Positions 44,408-53,990 of a stretch of 64,000 nucleotides of DNA are shown here, in pieces. The notes under the pieces are model-generated. The model was not told the DNA's origin and ran no database searches. It saw only the letters and a list, made by a program, of their open reading frames with translations. Position 1 is the stretch's first letter; each line of letters begins with the position of its first letter. A program made the translations under genes and the position numbers. The DNA is from Microbacterium azadirachtae (GTDB lineage Bacteria; Actinomycetota; Actinomycetes; Actinomycetales; Microbacteriaceae): contig NZ_JYIT01000082.1 in NCBI RefSeq assembly GCF_000956545.1, forward strand, positions 1 through 64,000, in the 5' to 3' direction.

Positions 44408-45556
44408 CTACCGGTCCTGGTGACGGGCGACCTCGTCGCGCACCGCGGCGAACAGCGGATGCGCGGCGTCGAGGCCGGTCACCTCGGCGGTGAAGGCGTC
44501 GGCGTCCAGGGTGTGCAGCAGCTCCTGCAGCTGCACGGCCTCCTCGTCCTCCGGCGCGTCGAAGGAGAGGGCGGCGCCGACGGCGGCGACGAGCGCCGTC
44601 GTGCCGAGGCCGCGCTCCGCCGCCTGCGCCGCCGGGCCGATGAACCGCTCGTGCCGCGAGAGCTTGCGCAGCGGCTGGCGCCCGACCCGCCGCACCGTGT
44701 CGGGGAGGAGGGGGTTGCGGAACCGGTCCAGGATCTTCGCACGGTACGCGGCGAGCTCCGCCGGATCCAGGCCGTGCACGGCGGAGAGGACGTTCGAGGT
44801 CTCCTCGAGCGCGGCTTCGACGGCCGCGGCGGTCGCCGGATCCTGCAGCGCCTCTGCGATCGTGATCGCGCCGGCGCGCTCGCCGAAGTAGGCGGTCGCG
44901 GCGTGCCCCGTGTTGACGGTGAACAGCTTGCGCTCGATGTAGGGCGCGAGATCCGCGACGAAGTGCGCGCCGGGGATGTGCGGCGGGTCGTCGCCGAACG
45001 GCCCGCTCTCGATCGCCCATTCGAAGTAGGGCTCGACGGTGACGTCCACGCCCTGACCGGGGGCCTGGGCCGGAACGATCCGGTCGACGGCGGTGTTCGC
45101 GAACACCGCGAGGGCGAGGAGCGCGGGCGCGTCCTCGCCCGCCGCGCCCGCGATCTCGGCGCGCAGCAGGTCGGTCGCGCCGATCGCGTTCTCGCACGCC
45201 ATGATCTGCAGCGGCCGACGATCCGCGCCGCGCAGCCGCAGGCCCGCGACGATCGTCGGCGCCACGAACCGCAGCACGGTCGGGCCGACCGCGGTCGTGA
45301 CGACGTCGGCCGTGGCGACCGCCTCAGCCGCTGCGGCGGGGTCGGTGCGGCTGTCCACGGCGCGATAGCCGGTGACCACGCGGTCGACGCCGCCGGGGCC
45401 CGCCTCGTGCACGGTGTACTCCGGCGCGGCGTTGATCGCGTTCACGAGATCGGCGGCCACGTCCGAGAACACCAGCTCGTAGCCGCCCTCGTGCAGCAGC
45501 AGGCCGACGAAGCCGCGGCCGATGTTGCCCGCGCCGAAGTGCACCGCGACGGGCAT
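44408..45556 (-). CDS. mtlD: Mannitol-1-phosphate 5-dehydrogenase
   Basis: This 382-aa polyol dehydrogenase oxidises mannitol-1-phosphate to fructose-6-phosphate with NAD. It shows the N-terminal [13 protein letters not shown] nucleotide motif, the conserved [12 protein letters not shown], and [16 protein letters not shown] around the catalytic lysine. It overlaps mtlF by one base and is the last catabolic gene of the operon. Confidence 0.95.
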   Translation of the reverse strand: MPVAVHFGAGNIGRGFVGLLLHEGGYELVFSDVAADLVNAINAAPEYTVHEAGPGGVDRVVTGYRAVDSRTDPAAAAEAVATADVVTTAVGPTVLRFVAPTIVAGLRLRGADRRPLQIMACENAIGATDLLRAEIAGAAGEDAPALLALAVFANTAVDRIVPAQAPGQGVDVTVEPYFEWAIESGPFGDDPPHIPGAHFVADLAPYIERKLFTVNTGHAATAYFGERAGAITIAEALQDPATAAAVEAALEETSNVLSAVHGLDPAELAAYRAKILDRFRNPLLPDTVRRVGRQPLRKLSRHERFIGPAAQAAERGLGTTALVAAVGAALSFDAPEDEEAVQLQELLHTLDADAFTAEVTGLDAAHPLFAAVRDEVARHQDR

Positions 45557-45987
45557 CAGCCGTTCACCTCCGCCAGCATGGCGAACAGGTCCTCCTCGGA
45601 TCCTGCGGCGGCGAGACGGGCGACGTCGTCCTCCTCGGAGAACAGGATCGCGATCTGCGACAGGATCTCCAGGTGCTCGTCGCCGCGGCCGGCGATGCCG
45701 ATCACGAAGGTGACCGGATCCCCTGCCCAGTCCACGCCGCCGTCGTAGCGGATCACGCACAGCGCGGAGGAGAGGATCTCGTCCTTCGCCTCGTTCGTGC
45801 CGTGCGGGATGGCGAGTCCGTTGCCCATGAACGTCGAGACGGTCTGCTCGCGCTGCCGCATGGCGTCGAGGTAGGCGGGGGTCACCGCGCCCGCGCCGAC
45901 CAGGAGTGCCGCTGCTTCCTGCAGGGCCTCCTCCTGGGTGGCGGAGCCCGGATGGATCCGGACGCGGTCGGGGGTGAGGATGCTCAT
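45556..45987 (-). CDS. mtlF: Mannitol PTS EIIA component
   Basis: This 143-aa cytoplasmic phosphocarrier of the fructose-mannitol EIIA family takes phosphate from HPr on H62 in [13 protein letters not shown] and passes it to EIIB of MtlA. In enterobacteria this domain is fused to MtlA; here it is a separate gene between mtlA (34-bp gap) and mtlD. Confidence 0.95.
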   Translation of the reverse strand: MSILTPDRVRIHPGSATQEEALQEAAALLVGAGAVTPAYLDAMRQREQTVSTFMGNGLAIPHGTNEAKDEILSSALCVIRYDGGVDWAGDPVTFVIGIAGRGDEHLEILSQIAILFSEEDDVARLAAAGSEEDLFAMLAEVNG

Positions 45988-46021
45988 GTCGTGTTCCTTC
46001 CTTCGGTTCTCGCGGGCGCGA

Positions 46022-47659
46022 TCAGGCGTCGCCGTCGTGCTGCTTGCGGACGATCTCGACGACCTCGTCGTAGCGGGGCGAGTTCATGAAGTTGTCCACG
46101 GAGACGTGCATCGCCTCGCCGTTGCGCGCCCGGGCGCGGTCGGTCAGCTGCTGCTGGGTGACGATTAGGTCCTCCGTGCCGTCCAGGTTCGCGATGGCCT
46201 TGTTGGTGACGTCGACGCCGTCGATGCCGGCCTTCTTGAACTTGTTGCGCAGCACGCTGGCGCCCATCGCCGACGAGCCCATGCCGGCGTCGCATGCGAA
46301 CACGATGGTGGAGATCCGCCGCTCGGTCGCGGTCGGGGCGGGCGCCTCGGCGTTCGTGGTCGCTCCCGCTCCGGCAGCCGCGCCCGCGGTCGTCGAGGCG
46401 CGCAGAGCGTCCATCGCGGCGGAGGACTTGCCCTTGTTCGCCTCGGTCTGCGCGATCGCGGCGCCGAACGTGTCCTCGGCGGCCAGGTCGCGCTTGCGGG
46501 AGGCCCGCAGGATGACGCCCGAGATCAGGAACGTGACCGTCGCCGCGAGCAGCACCGACAGGTACACGATGAACAGGTTGCCGACGCCTCCCGCGGCCGG
46601 GCTCAGCGCCGCGGCCGTGACCGCGATGATGCTGCCCGGCGCCGACGGGAACGCGAGACCGCCGCCGAGGATCATGTTGGTCGTGACGCCCGTGGCGCCG
46701 CCCGCGATCAGCGCGAGGACCGTCATCGGCTTGCTCAGCGCGTACGGGAAGTAGATCTCGTGGATGCCTCCGAAGAACTGGATGATGATCGCGCCGGGTG
46801 CCGACGCCTTGGCCTGGCCCAGGCCGAAGAAGGTGAAGGCGAGGAGCAGGCCGAGCCCGGGGCCGGGGTTGGCCTCGATCAGGAACAGGATCGACTTGCC
46901 CGCGTTGGTGGCCTGCTCGATGCCGAGCGGGGTGAAGACGCCGTGGTTGATCGCGTTGTTCAGGAAGAGCACCTTGGCGGGCTCGACGATGATCGACACG
47001 ATCGGCAGGAGGTGGATCGACACCAGCCAGGCGACCACGGTGCCGAGCACGGCGCTGATGCCCAGCATCACGGGGCCGAACCCGAAGAAGCCGACGATGG
47101 CGAGCAGCATGCCGAGGATGCCGGCGGAGAAGTTGTTCACGAGCATCTCGAAGCCGGGGCGGATCTTGCCGTCCCAGATCCGGTCCATCCACTTCGTGAT
47201 CAGACCCGCCAGCGGGCCCATGATCATCGCGCCGAGGAACATCGGGATGTCCGTGCCCACGATGACGCCCATCGTCGCGATGCTCGCCACCACGCCGCCG
47301 CGCTCGCCGTAGACCATGCGGCCGCCGGTGTTGGCGATGAGCAGGGGGAGCAGGTACGTGACCATCGGGCCGACCAGGCCCACGTACTGCGGGAAGGTGG
47401 TGCCGTCCTTCGCGGCGGCGAGCGCGGTGAGCGCTCCCTTCCAGCCGACCGCGTCGGCGTTGCCGAAGCCGCCGAGCAGATCCGCGACCGGGTACCAGTG
47501 GCCGAGCCAGCCCACCGAGATGAAGAGCATCGTGATGAAGCCCCAGGCGATGAAAGCGGCGATGTTGGGCATGATCATGCCTGAGAGGAACGTGCCGAAG
47601 CGCTGGACCCCGACGCGGGCCCGGTTCGCTCCGGAGATGGGTGCTGACGTCGTCGTCAT
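46022..47659 (-). CDS. mtlA: Mannitol PTS EIICB permease
   Basis: This 545-aa protein imports and phosphorylates mannitol. The EIIC part (1-350) shows MIMPNIAAFIAWGFIT, the GGIHEIYFPY substrate motif and about eight membrane segments. An alanine/threonine linker (about 395-445) leads to the EIIB domain, whose phosphocysteine C456 is in VFACDAGMGSSAMGA. EIIA is not fused and comes from mtlF. Confidence 0.96.
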   Translation of the reverse strand: MTTTSAPISGANRARVGVQRFGTFLSGMIMPNIAAFIAWGFITMLFISVGWLGHWYPVADLLGGFGNADAVGWKGALTALAAAKDGTTFPQYVGLVGPMVTYLLPLLIANTGGRMVYGERGGVVASIATMGVIVGTDIPMFLGAMIMGPLAGLITKWMDRIWDGKIRPGFEMLVNNFSAGILGMLLAIVGFFGFGPVMLGISAVLGTVVAWLVSIHLLPIVSIIVEPAKVLFLNNAINHGVFTPLGIEQATNAGKSILFLIEANPGPGLGLLLAFTFFGLGQAKASAPGAIIIQFFGGIHEIYFPYALSKPMTVLALIAGGATGVTTNMILGGGLAFPSAPGSIIAVTAAALSPAAGGVGNLFIVYLSVLLAATVTFLISGVILRASRKRDLAAEDTFGAAIAQTEANKGKSSAAMDALRASTTAGAAAGAGATTNAEAPAPTATERRISTIVFACDAGMGSSAMGASVLRNKFKKAGIDGVDVTNKAIANLDGTEDLIVTQQQLTDRARARNGEAMHVSVDNFMNSPRYDEVVEIVRKQHDGDA

Positions 47660-47703
47660 GATGTGACTTTCTGTGTGTGGGGGATTGCGGTGGGAAGCGG
47701 GAT

Positions 47704-49353
47704 TCAGCCGGCCGCCTGAGCGGCTGCACGGGCGGAGGCCGCGTCATCGGCGGCCAGGGCGGCCTCGGCGATGCGCCGGGCCTGGTCGAGCGTGTGCAGC
47801 GAGAGGGTGCGGCGCACGTCCGAGAGCGCCGCGGGGGCCATGGAGAGCGAGCCGACGCCGAGGCCGACGAGCACGACGGCCAGCAGCGGATCGGCAGCGG
47901 CCTCGCCGCAGACGCCCACCGGCTTGCCGAGGGCGGCGCCGGCGCGGCCGACCTCGGCGACCAGCCGCAGCACGGCGGGATGCCAGGGGTCCTGGAACGA
48001 GGCGACCGACCCGAGCAGCCGGTCGGCGGCCATCGTGTACTGGGTGAGGTCGTTCGTTCCGATCGAGGCGAAGTCCGCGTGGGCGAGCAGCCGGTCGGCG
48101 AGGAGCGCGGACGACGGGACCTCGACCATGATCCCCGCTGTGCGGAGGCCGTACTCCCGGGCGAGCGCCGTGAAGTACGCGGTCTCCTCGACCGTGGCGA
48201 CCATCGGCGCCATGACCCAGAGGTCGGCCTCGGTCTCGGCGTCCGCCTCGGCGAGCGCGGTGAGCTGCTCGCGGAGGATGTCCTCGCTGGCGCGGAGGGC
48301 GCGCAGGCCCCGCAGGCCGAGGGCCGGGTTCTCCTCGTGCGCGTCGTTGAGGAACGGCAGCGGCTTGTCGGCACCGGCGTCGAGCACGCGCACGACCACC
48401 TTGCGGCCGGGGAACGCGGAGAGGAGCTCGCGATAGGCGTCGCGCTGCGCGGTCACCGTGGGCGCCTGGCTCGCGGACAGGAACAGGAACTCCGTGCGGA
48501 ACAGACCGACGCCCTCGGCGCCGCGCGCGACGGCGTCCACGGCGTCGCCGGGCTTGCCGAGGTTCGCGAGCAGGGCGATCGGGGTGCCGTCGGCGAGGGC
48601 GCCCGGTGTCGGCGGCGCCGTGTCGGCCGCTCGTCGATCCGCGGCGCGGGCGGCGGCGCGCGCGATCTCTTCCGGCGCGGGCTCGGTGGTGACGGTGCCG
48701 GAGGCCGCGTCCACGATCACGGTCCCGCCGTCCGGCACCCCGGCCGCCTCTGCGGCGCCGACGACGGCGACGATGCCCTTCTCGCGGGCGAGGATCGCGG
48801 TGTGCGAGGTCGGCCCGCCGTCGGTGGTGACCAGTGCGAGGACCTTGTCCAGGTCGAGCAGGGCCGTGTCGGCAGGAGCCAGGTCGCGGGCGACGAGCAC
48901 GAACGGGTGATCCGGATCGGGGACCCCGGGCGCGGCGACCCCGCGGAGCCGGGCGATCACGCGCTGAGCGATGTCGTCCAGATCCGCCGCGCGCTCGCCG
49001 AGGTAGCCGCCGACCGCCTCGAGCGAGGCCCGGAAGCCGGCGAACGCGTCGTGCACCGCCCACTCCGCGGTCGATCCGGCGGAGATCCGCTCCTCGACCT
49101 CGTCGGCCAGGGTCGGATCCTCTGCGATCATCGCCTGCGCCTCGAGCACGTCCCGGGCGGCGCCGCCCGCGGCTTCTGCGCGACGGTTCAGCTCGGCGGT
49201 GACTGCCGCGATCGCCTCCTGCACGCGGGTGCGCTCGGCGTCGGCGCCGACGGTGCTCGGCACGTCCTCGGGGGCGGGGGCCGCCTCCGCCATGTGCAGC
49301 ACGGGGCCCGTCGCGACCCCCTGGCCGATGCCCACTCCTCGCAGCACGGCCAT
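47704..49353 (-). CDS. ptsI: PTS Enzyme I
   Basis: This 549-aa general PTS enzyme autophosphorylates from phosphoenolpyruvate and phosphorylates HPr. The active histidine H184 is in DGGPTSHTAILARE. The PEP-binding half has GLFRTEFLFL, VRVLDAGADKPLPF and GVCGEAAADP. It sits in the mannitol operon, overlaps ptsH by one base and precedes mtlA by 44 bp, so PTS energisation is tied to mannitol genes. Confidence 0.96.
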   Translation of the reverse strand: MAVLRGVGIGQGVATGPVLHMAEAAPAPEDVPSTVGADAERTRVQEAIAAVTAELNRRAEAAGGAARDVLEAQAMIAEDPTLADEVEERISAGSTAEWAVHDAFAGFRASLEAVGGYLGERAADLDDIAQRVIARLRGVAAPGVPDPDHPFVLVARDLAPADTALLDLDKVLALVTTDGGPTSHTAILAREKGIVAVVGAAEAAGVPDGGTVIVDAASGTVTTEPAPEEIARAAARAADRRAADTAPPTPGALADGTPIALLANLGKPGDAVDAVARGAEGVGLFRTEFLFLSASQAPTVTAQRDAYRELLSAFPGRKVVVRVLDAGADKPLPFLNDAHEENPALGLRGLRALRASEDILREQLTALAEADAETEADLWVMAPMVATVEETAYFTALAREYGLRTAGIMVEVPSSALLADRLLAHADFASIGTNDLTQYTMAADRLLGSVASFQDPWHPAVLRLVAEVGRAGAALGKPVGVCGEAAADPLLAVVLVGLGVGSLSMAPAALSDVRRTLSLHTLDQARRIAEAALAADDAASARAAAQAAG

Positions 49354-49634
49354 CAGGCGACGCCCTCGTCGTGGTCGGTGGCCAGCAGCTCGGTGAGCCG
49401 ATCGAGCGCGGACTCGGCCGACTCGCCGTCGGCGGTGAGGGTCGCGTAGTCGCCCTGCTCGAGACCGAGCGCGATGACGCCGAGGATGCTCGCGGCGTTC
49501 ACCGCCTTTCCGGAGTCCTTGGCGATGGTGACGGGGATCCCGGTCTCCTTCGCGGCCTGGGCGAAGATCTTCGCCGGACGGGCGTGGAGTCCGTGCGACG
49601 AGCCGATGCGGACGGTGCGGGTCAGGGCGGTCAT
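49353..49634 (-). CDS. ptsH: PTS phosphocarrier HPr
   Basis: This 93-aa carrier has the phosphorylated histidine H17 in SSHGLHARPA and the regulatory-type serine S49 in AVNAASILGV. It shuttles phosphate from Enzyme I to EIIA proteins. It overlaps the EIIB-like gene upstream by 4 bp and ptsI downstream by one base. No HPr kinase gene is present in the window, so use of the serine is uncertain. Confidence 0.95.
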   Translation of the reverse strand: MTALTRTVRIGSSHGLHARPAKIFAQAAKETGIPVTIAKDSGKAVNAASILGVIALGLEQGDYATLTADGESAESALDRLTELLATDHDEGVA

Positions 49635-49936
49635 GGCGTTCCTTTCGGTGCGGAGTCGGCGGCGACCACGAACGCGTGGATGCGCCTGCCGTCCAGGTCG
49701 GTGAAGGCGTCCTCGGGAAGCACGGCGACCCGGGCGCGGGGCGCCTGGCGGCCGATCTCCTCACGGAGCGCGGCGATGTGCGGACCCAGCAGGATGACGT
49801 CGGCGAACGGATCCACGTCGTCGGCCGGCGCGGCGGCGACCTCCCAGTCGGAGCCCGCGGCGAGTGCGGCGCGGCGGAGTCGTGCCGCGACGAAGGTGCT
49901 GGAAGCACCCGCGCCGCAGATGACCTGGATCCTCAT
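49631..49936 (-). CDS. Stand-alone PTS EIIB-like protein
   Basis: This 101-aa protein has the P-loop-like phosphocysteine motif at its N-terminus, VICGAGASSTFVA (C7), of the lactose/cellobiose EIIB type, and a compact alpha/beta fold with DVILLGPHIAALRE. It is the first gene of the PTS operon. No matching EIIC gene is in the window, and MtlA already has its own EIIB, so it either serves a permease elsewhere or has a regulatory role, for example in signalling to the divergent PRD regulator. Confidence 0.85.
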   Translation of the reverse strand: MRIQVICGAGASSTFVAARLRRAALAAGSDWEVAAAPADDVDPFADVILLGPHIAALREEIGRQAPRARVAVLPEDAFTDLDGRRIHAFVVAADSAPKGTP

Positions 49937-50008
49937 CGATTCGTTCCTCCTTCCGTCATTGTTCGACGGAGGGCGCGGCCTCGGCCACCAGGAACGCTTC
50001 CGCCTGGG

Positions 50009-50024
50009 CGGAACGCCCGTTCCG
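50009..50024. promoter_or_regulatory. Palindromic operator candidate for the mannitol regulator
   Basis: In the 162-bp divergent gap, CGGAACG-CC-CGTTCCG (50009-50024) is a perfect 7-bp-arm palindrome. A further GGAACG half-site lies at 49991-49996. The position, 73 bp before the PTS operon's first gene, fits an activator site for the MtlR-type protein or a repressor site for both genes. Confidence 0.5.
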
Positions 50025-50098
50025 GAGCCCGGTGCCCCCGATGCTGGCATCATGAGGGTGACCGTGCGGTGCGCGGGGACGGGTGAAGGGACGACGGG

Positions 50099-52030
50099 GT
50101 GTCTACTCGACGGCAGGATCGGCTGCTGAGCGTGCTGCTGCGCGAGGACGCGTGGATGACCGGTCCCCGCCTCGCCGACCTCCTGGGCGTCACGCCCCGC
50201 AGCGTCCGGGCCTACGTCACCGCCCTCAACGCGCGCGTGCCCGACGGCGACGCCGTCGTCTCGGGCGCGGCGGGATACCGCGCCGGCCCCGCGGCCCGGG
50301 CCGCGCTCGCCGCCAGGGCGGGTGCCGGATCGACGCCGCGCGCGCGGCTGCACGGGCTGGTCCGCGCGCTGCTCGACGACGAGGCGGGCATCGACGTCTT
50401 CGACACGGCAGAGCGGCTGCACGTCAGCGAGGCGACCCTCGAGGCCGACCTCGTCCGGATCCGCTCGCTGCTGGAGGGGACGCGCCTGACGCTCGAGCGT
50501 GACAGGGACGTCGTGCGGCTGCGCGGTGCGGAGCGCGATCAGCGCCGGCTGCTCAGCCGGCTCGCGCACGACGAGATGGACGCGGCGGACTTCCCCGTGG
50601 ACCCGTTCCGCTTCGCGCTCGCCGGGGGCGCGATCCCCCCGGAGGCGGTGTCGCCGTTCAAGGACGCGCTGGTGGCGGCCCTCGGCGGACTCGGCTACTA
50701 CGTGAACGAGCTCGCGATCGCCGACGTGCTTCTGCACATCGCCATCGCCGCGGACCGGGTCGCCTCGGGACGCGAGCTGGAGGGCGCCGACCGCCCCGGC
50801 GACGACTCCGCCCCGGGGGCGGATCCGGTGGCGGAGGCCATCGGCCGGCTGGCCCGCGAGCAGCTCGGCGTCGAGCTGGGCGCCGGCGATCTCGCACATC
50901 TCGCCCGCCTCGTCCTCACCCGGATCGTGACGCCCGGAGGCGCGGATCCGGCCGATCTCGCCCGTGCGGGCCTCGACGCCGAGGTGGAGGCGGCGGTGCG
51001 CGCGGAGGTGGTGCAGGCGTCATCGGACTATCAGGTGGATCTCGTCGACGAGGCCTTCATCCTGCGCCTGGCCCTGCACGTGCAGAACCTGCTCCGCCGC
51101 GCGCAGGAGGAGTCGCGCGCGCGGAACCCGCTGACGCGCTCGCTGAAGGCGGCCTACCCGATGATCTTCGAGGTGGCCGTCTCGGTGGTCAGCGGGCTGC
51201 AGGAGCGACTCGGCCTGCGCGCCGACGACGACGAGATCGCGTACGTGGCGATGCACATCGGCGGCCGGCTGGAGCGCAGCCGCCGGGCGGAGTCCCTGCT
51301 GACGGCGACGATCGTCTGCCCCGGCTACTACGAGCTGCACGAGGTCCTGCGCTCGCGCGTCGACCACTCGCTCGGGCAGGGCATCGAGGTGGTGCGGGTG
51401 ATCACCGCGATGGATCCGCGCGAATCCGAGATCGACAGCGATCTGGTGCTCAGCACGGTCCCGCTTCCGGCGGCGGCCGAGCGCGTGGTGCTGATCCAGC
51501 CGTTCCTCACCGAGGCCGACGTCGAGCGCGTGCAGCAGGCCGCCGCCCGGCTGCGGCGTGCGCGCCGACTGGCCCGGCTGCGCGAGGAGCTGTCCCGCTA
51601 CCTCTCGGAGGACGCGTACGTGCACCCGCTGCCCGACATCGGGGAGGAGGCGATCATCCGGCTGCTGGGCGGTCGGCTCGTCGAGGCGGGCCTCATCGGC
51701 GAGGACTACATCGAGAACACGATCCAGCGGGAGCGGCTCTCGTCCACCGCGTTCAGCGACGCCCTCGCCGTGCCCCACGCCCTGCAGATGACGGCGCAGC
51801 GCACCGCGATCGCGGTGGGCGTCGCCGCGGGCTCGGTCGCGTGGGGGAGCGGGCGCGTGCAGGTCGTGGCGCTCGCCGCGTTCAGCGAGCAGGACCGGGA
51901 CGCGTTCCAGACCGTGTTCGAGCAGCTGGTGGAGGTGTTCGGCGAGGGCGAGAGCGTCCAGCGCATCGTGCGACGCGGGGCCGCCTTCGCGGGCTTCCTG
52001 GACGAGCTCGTCGCGGTGATCGACGGCTGA
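50099..52030 (+). CDS. mtlR: MtlR-type PRD-containing transcriptional regulator
   Basis: This 643-aa protein has two N-terminal helix-turn-helix segments (1-60 and 95-130) and two PTS regulation domains (about 180-290 and 300-400; histidines in LLHIAIAADR and YVAMHIGGRLERSR). A EIIB-like domain with cysteine (TATIVCPGYYE) and a C-terminal EIIA domain with H560 in AVPHALQ follow. Such proteins are DNA-binding activators of mannitol genes, switched by HPr- and EIIB-dependent phosphorylation. The start is GTG. It is divergent from the PTS operon, its likely target. Confidence 0.92.
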   Translation: MSTRRQDRLLSVLLREDAWMTGPRLADLLGVTPRSVRAYVTALNARVPDGDAVVSGAAGYRAGPAARAALAARAGAGSTPRARLHGLVRALLDDEAGIDVFDTAERLHVSEATLEADLVRIRSLLEGTRLTLERDRDVVRLRGAERDQRRLLSRLAHDEMDAADFPVDPFRFALAGGAIPPEAVSPFKDALVAALGGLGYYVNELAIADVLLHIAIAADRVASGRELEGADRPGDDSAPGADPVAEAIGRLAREQLGVELGAGDLAHLARLVLTRIVTPGGADPADLARAGLDAEVEAAVRAEVVQASSDYQVDLVDEAFILRLALHVQNLLRRAQEESRARNPLTRSLKAAYPMIFEVAVSVVSGLQERLGLRADDDEIAYVAMHIGGRLERSRRAESLLTATIVCPGYYELHEVLRSRVDHSLGQGIEVVRVITAMDPRESEIDSDLVLSTVPLPAAAERVVLIQPFLTEADVERVQQAAARLRRARRLARLREELSRYLSEDAYVHPLPDIGEEAIIRLLGGRLVEAGLIGEDYIENTIQRERLSSTAFSDALAVPHALQMTAQRTAIAVGVAAGSVAWGSGRVQVVALAAFSEQDRDAFQTVFEQLVEVFGEGESVQRIVRRGAAFAGFLDELVAVIDG

Positions 52031-52038
52031 ACCGGCGC

Positions 52039-52293
52039 TCAGCCGTCGAGCACGTGCGCCATCGCCGCCAGGAGCCGTTCGGCGCCCGGCCCGTCCGCGC
52101 TGAGCACGACCTCGTCCCCGGGGGCGAGGGCGAGATCCATCACCGCCAGGACGCTGCCGAGATCGACGGTCCGCCCCTCGGCGGTCGTGAGCGCGACGGC
52201 TCCCTCGTGCGCCAGCGCCAGGCGCACCAGCTCCGCGACGGGGCGCGCGTGCGCCCCGCCCTCGGCGCGGATGACGACGGATCGGGCCGGCAC
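52039..52293 (-). CDS. HPr-like phosphocarrier paralogue
   Basis: This 84-aa HPr-family protein keeps the active histidine H15 in GGAHARPVAEL and a serine, S47, at the HPr-kinase position (VDLGSVLAVM). It diverges strongly from the operon HPr. The GTG start lies 2 bp after the phosphosugar mutase stop, so it is translationally coupled to that gene rather than to the PTS. It converges on mtlR, 9 bp away. It may be a dedicated carrier or a regulatory HPr. Confidence 0.85.
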   Translation of the reverse strand: MPARSVVIRAEGGAHARPVAELVRLALAHEGAVALTTAEGRTVDLGSVLAVMDLALAPGDEVVLSADGPGAERLLAAMAHVLDG

Positions 52294-52295
52294 GG

Positions 52296-53990
52296 TCAGC
52301 CCCGTCGCGCCAGCAGCTCGCGGATCGCGGCGTCGAGGCCGGCGACCGCGGCGCGGGCGGCATCGGCCGAGTCCGCCCTGGCGTCGATGTACACCTTGAG
52401 CTTGGGCTCGGTGCCGCTGGGGCGCACGATCACCCGGGACCCGTCGGCGAGGCGGTAGCGCAGCACGTCGCCCGCGGGCGCGTCGCCGCCGGCGACGAGG
52501 AGGTCCTCCGTCGCCGAGATCGCCGTCGCGCCGAAGGCGGCGGGCGGATCCTGGCGCAGCGCCGCCATGATGCGGCCGATCACCGAGACGTCCTCGACGC
52601 GGATCGAGACCTGCCCGCTGGCGAAGTGGCCCACCTCGGCGGCGACCTCCTCGAGCAGGTCGGCGAGCGTCGCCTCGCGGCTGCGGGCCTCCGCGGCCAG
52701 GCCGAGCAGCGCCACCGCGGCGGAGATGCCGTCCTTGTCGCGCACCGTGTCGGGATTCACCAGGTAGCCCAGCGCCTCCTCGTAGCCGAACGCGATGCCG
52801 GGGGCGCGGGAGATCCACTTGAACCCGGTCAGGGTCTCGTGGAAGTCCAGCCCGTAGTGCCGGGCCACCGCGCCGAGCGCGGGGGAGGAGACCAGCGAGC
52901 ACGCCAGCGACGTGCCCGGGGCTGCGGGGCCGTCCGCGGTGGCTGCGCGCGCCGCGCGCCAGCCCAGGAGCAGTCCGACCTCGTTGCCGGTCAGCCGGCG
53001 CCAGCCGCCCTCGACGCTCTCGTCGGGGATGCCGACGGCGAGCCGGTCGGCGTCCGGGTCGTTCGCGATCACGAGCTCGGCGCCCAGGGTGCGCGCCTTC
53101 GCGAAGGCCAGATCCATCGCCCCCGGCTCCTCCGGGTTGGGGAAGGAGACGGTGCGGAACGTGGGATCCGGGTCGCGCTGCTCGCCGACCGTCCACGGCG
53201 CGGGGTAGCCGGCCTCGCCGATGATGCGGGAGAAGGTCTCCCAGCCCACCCCGTGCATGGCCGTGTAGACCCAGCGGAGGCCTGCGGTGCCCACCGGCGC
53301 CGGAGCGACCGCCGCGGTCGCGGCGACGTAGGCGTCGACGACGTCCTCGCCGGCCGTCTCGTACGCGTCGGAGCGCGGGATCGACCCGGCGTCGCCGCGG
53401 TCGGCCACGCGCTGGATGTGCGCGGCGATCTCCGCGTCGGCGGGGGAGACGATCTGCGAGCCCTGATCGGCACCGCCGAGGTACACCTTGTAGCCGTTGT
53501 CGTTCGGCGGGTTGTGGCTCGCGGTCACCATGACCCCCGCGTCGGCGCCCAGGTGCCGCACGGCGAAGGCGAGCACCGGCGTCGGAAGCAGGCGCGGCAG
53601 GAGGACCGCGCGGAGCCCCGCGCCGGCGAAGATCTCCGCGGAGTCCTTCGCGAAGACGCGCGAGTTCTTGCGGCCGTCGTAGCCGATCACCACGGTCGGC
53701 ACCGTGCCGGGGGCGGCCTTCTCCGAGAGGTATGCGGCGAACCCGGCGGCGGCCTGAGCCACGAGCACCCGGTTCATGCGGTTCGATCCGGCGGCGAGCT
53801 CCCCGCGGAGGCCGGCGGTGCCGAACGCGAGGCGGGTGCGGAAGCGGTCGGCGAGGTCGGTGAGCGCCGCCTCGTCGCCCGATCCGGCGCGCGTGATGAG
53901 ACCGGCGAGCTCGTCGCGGGTCTCCGGATCCGGATCCTGCCGCAGCCAGGCGCGCGCCTGCGTGAGCAGGGCCGCCTCCTGGCCGCTCAC
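52296..53990 (-). CDS. Phosphosugar mutase (phosphomannomutase/phosphopentomutase type)
   Basis: This 564-aa alpha-D-phosphohexomutase shows the phosphoserine loop VMVTASHNPPNDNGYK, the metal loop ANDPDADRLAVG, the sugar-specificity motif GYEEALGYLV and the phosphate-binding RPSGTEPKLK. It starts with GTG and overlaps the purine nucleoside phosphorylase gene by 4 bp. That context suggests it converts ribose- or deoxyribose-1-phosphate to the 5-phosphate; mannose or glucose phosphate use is also possible. Mycobacterial PmmB occupies the same place beside deoD. Confidence 0.92.
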   Translation of the reverse strand: MSGQEAALLTQARAWLRQDPDPETRDELAGLITRAGSGDEAALTDLADRFRTRLAFGTAGLRGELAAGSNRMNRVLVAQAAAGFAAYLSEKAAPGTVPTVVIGYDGRKNSRVFAKDSAEIFAGAGLRAVLLPRLLPTPVLAFAVRHLGADAGVMVTASHNPPNDNGYKVYLGGADQGSQIVSPADAEIAAHIQRVADRGDAGSIPRSDAYETAGEDVVDAYVAATAAVAPAPVGTAGLRWVYTAMHGVGWETFSRIIGEAGYPAPWTVGEQRDPDPTFRTVSFPNPEEPGAMDLAFAKARTLGAELVIANDPDADRLAVGIPDESVEGGWRRLTGNEVGLLLGWRAARAATADGPAAPGTSLACSLVSSPALGAVARHYGLDFHETLTGFKWISRAPGIAFGYEEALGYLVNPDTVRDKDGISAAVALLGLAAEARSREATLADLLEEVAAEVGHFASGQVSIRVEDVSVIGRIMAALRQDPPAAFGATAISATEDLLVAGGDAPAGDVLRYRLADGSRVIVRPSGTEPKLKVYIDARADSADAARAAVAGLDAAIRELLARRG

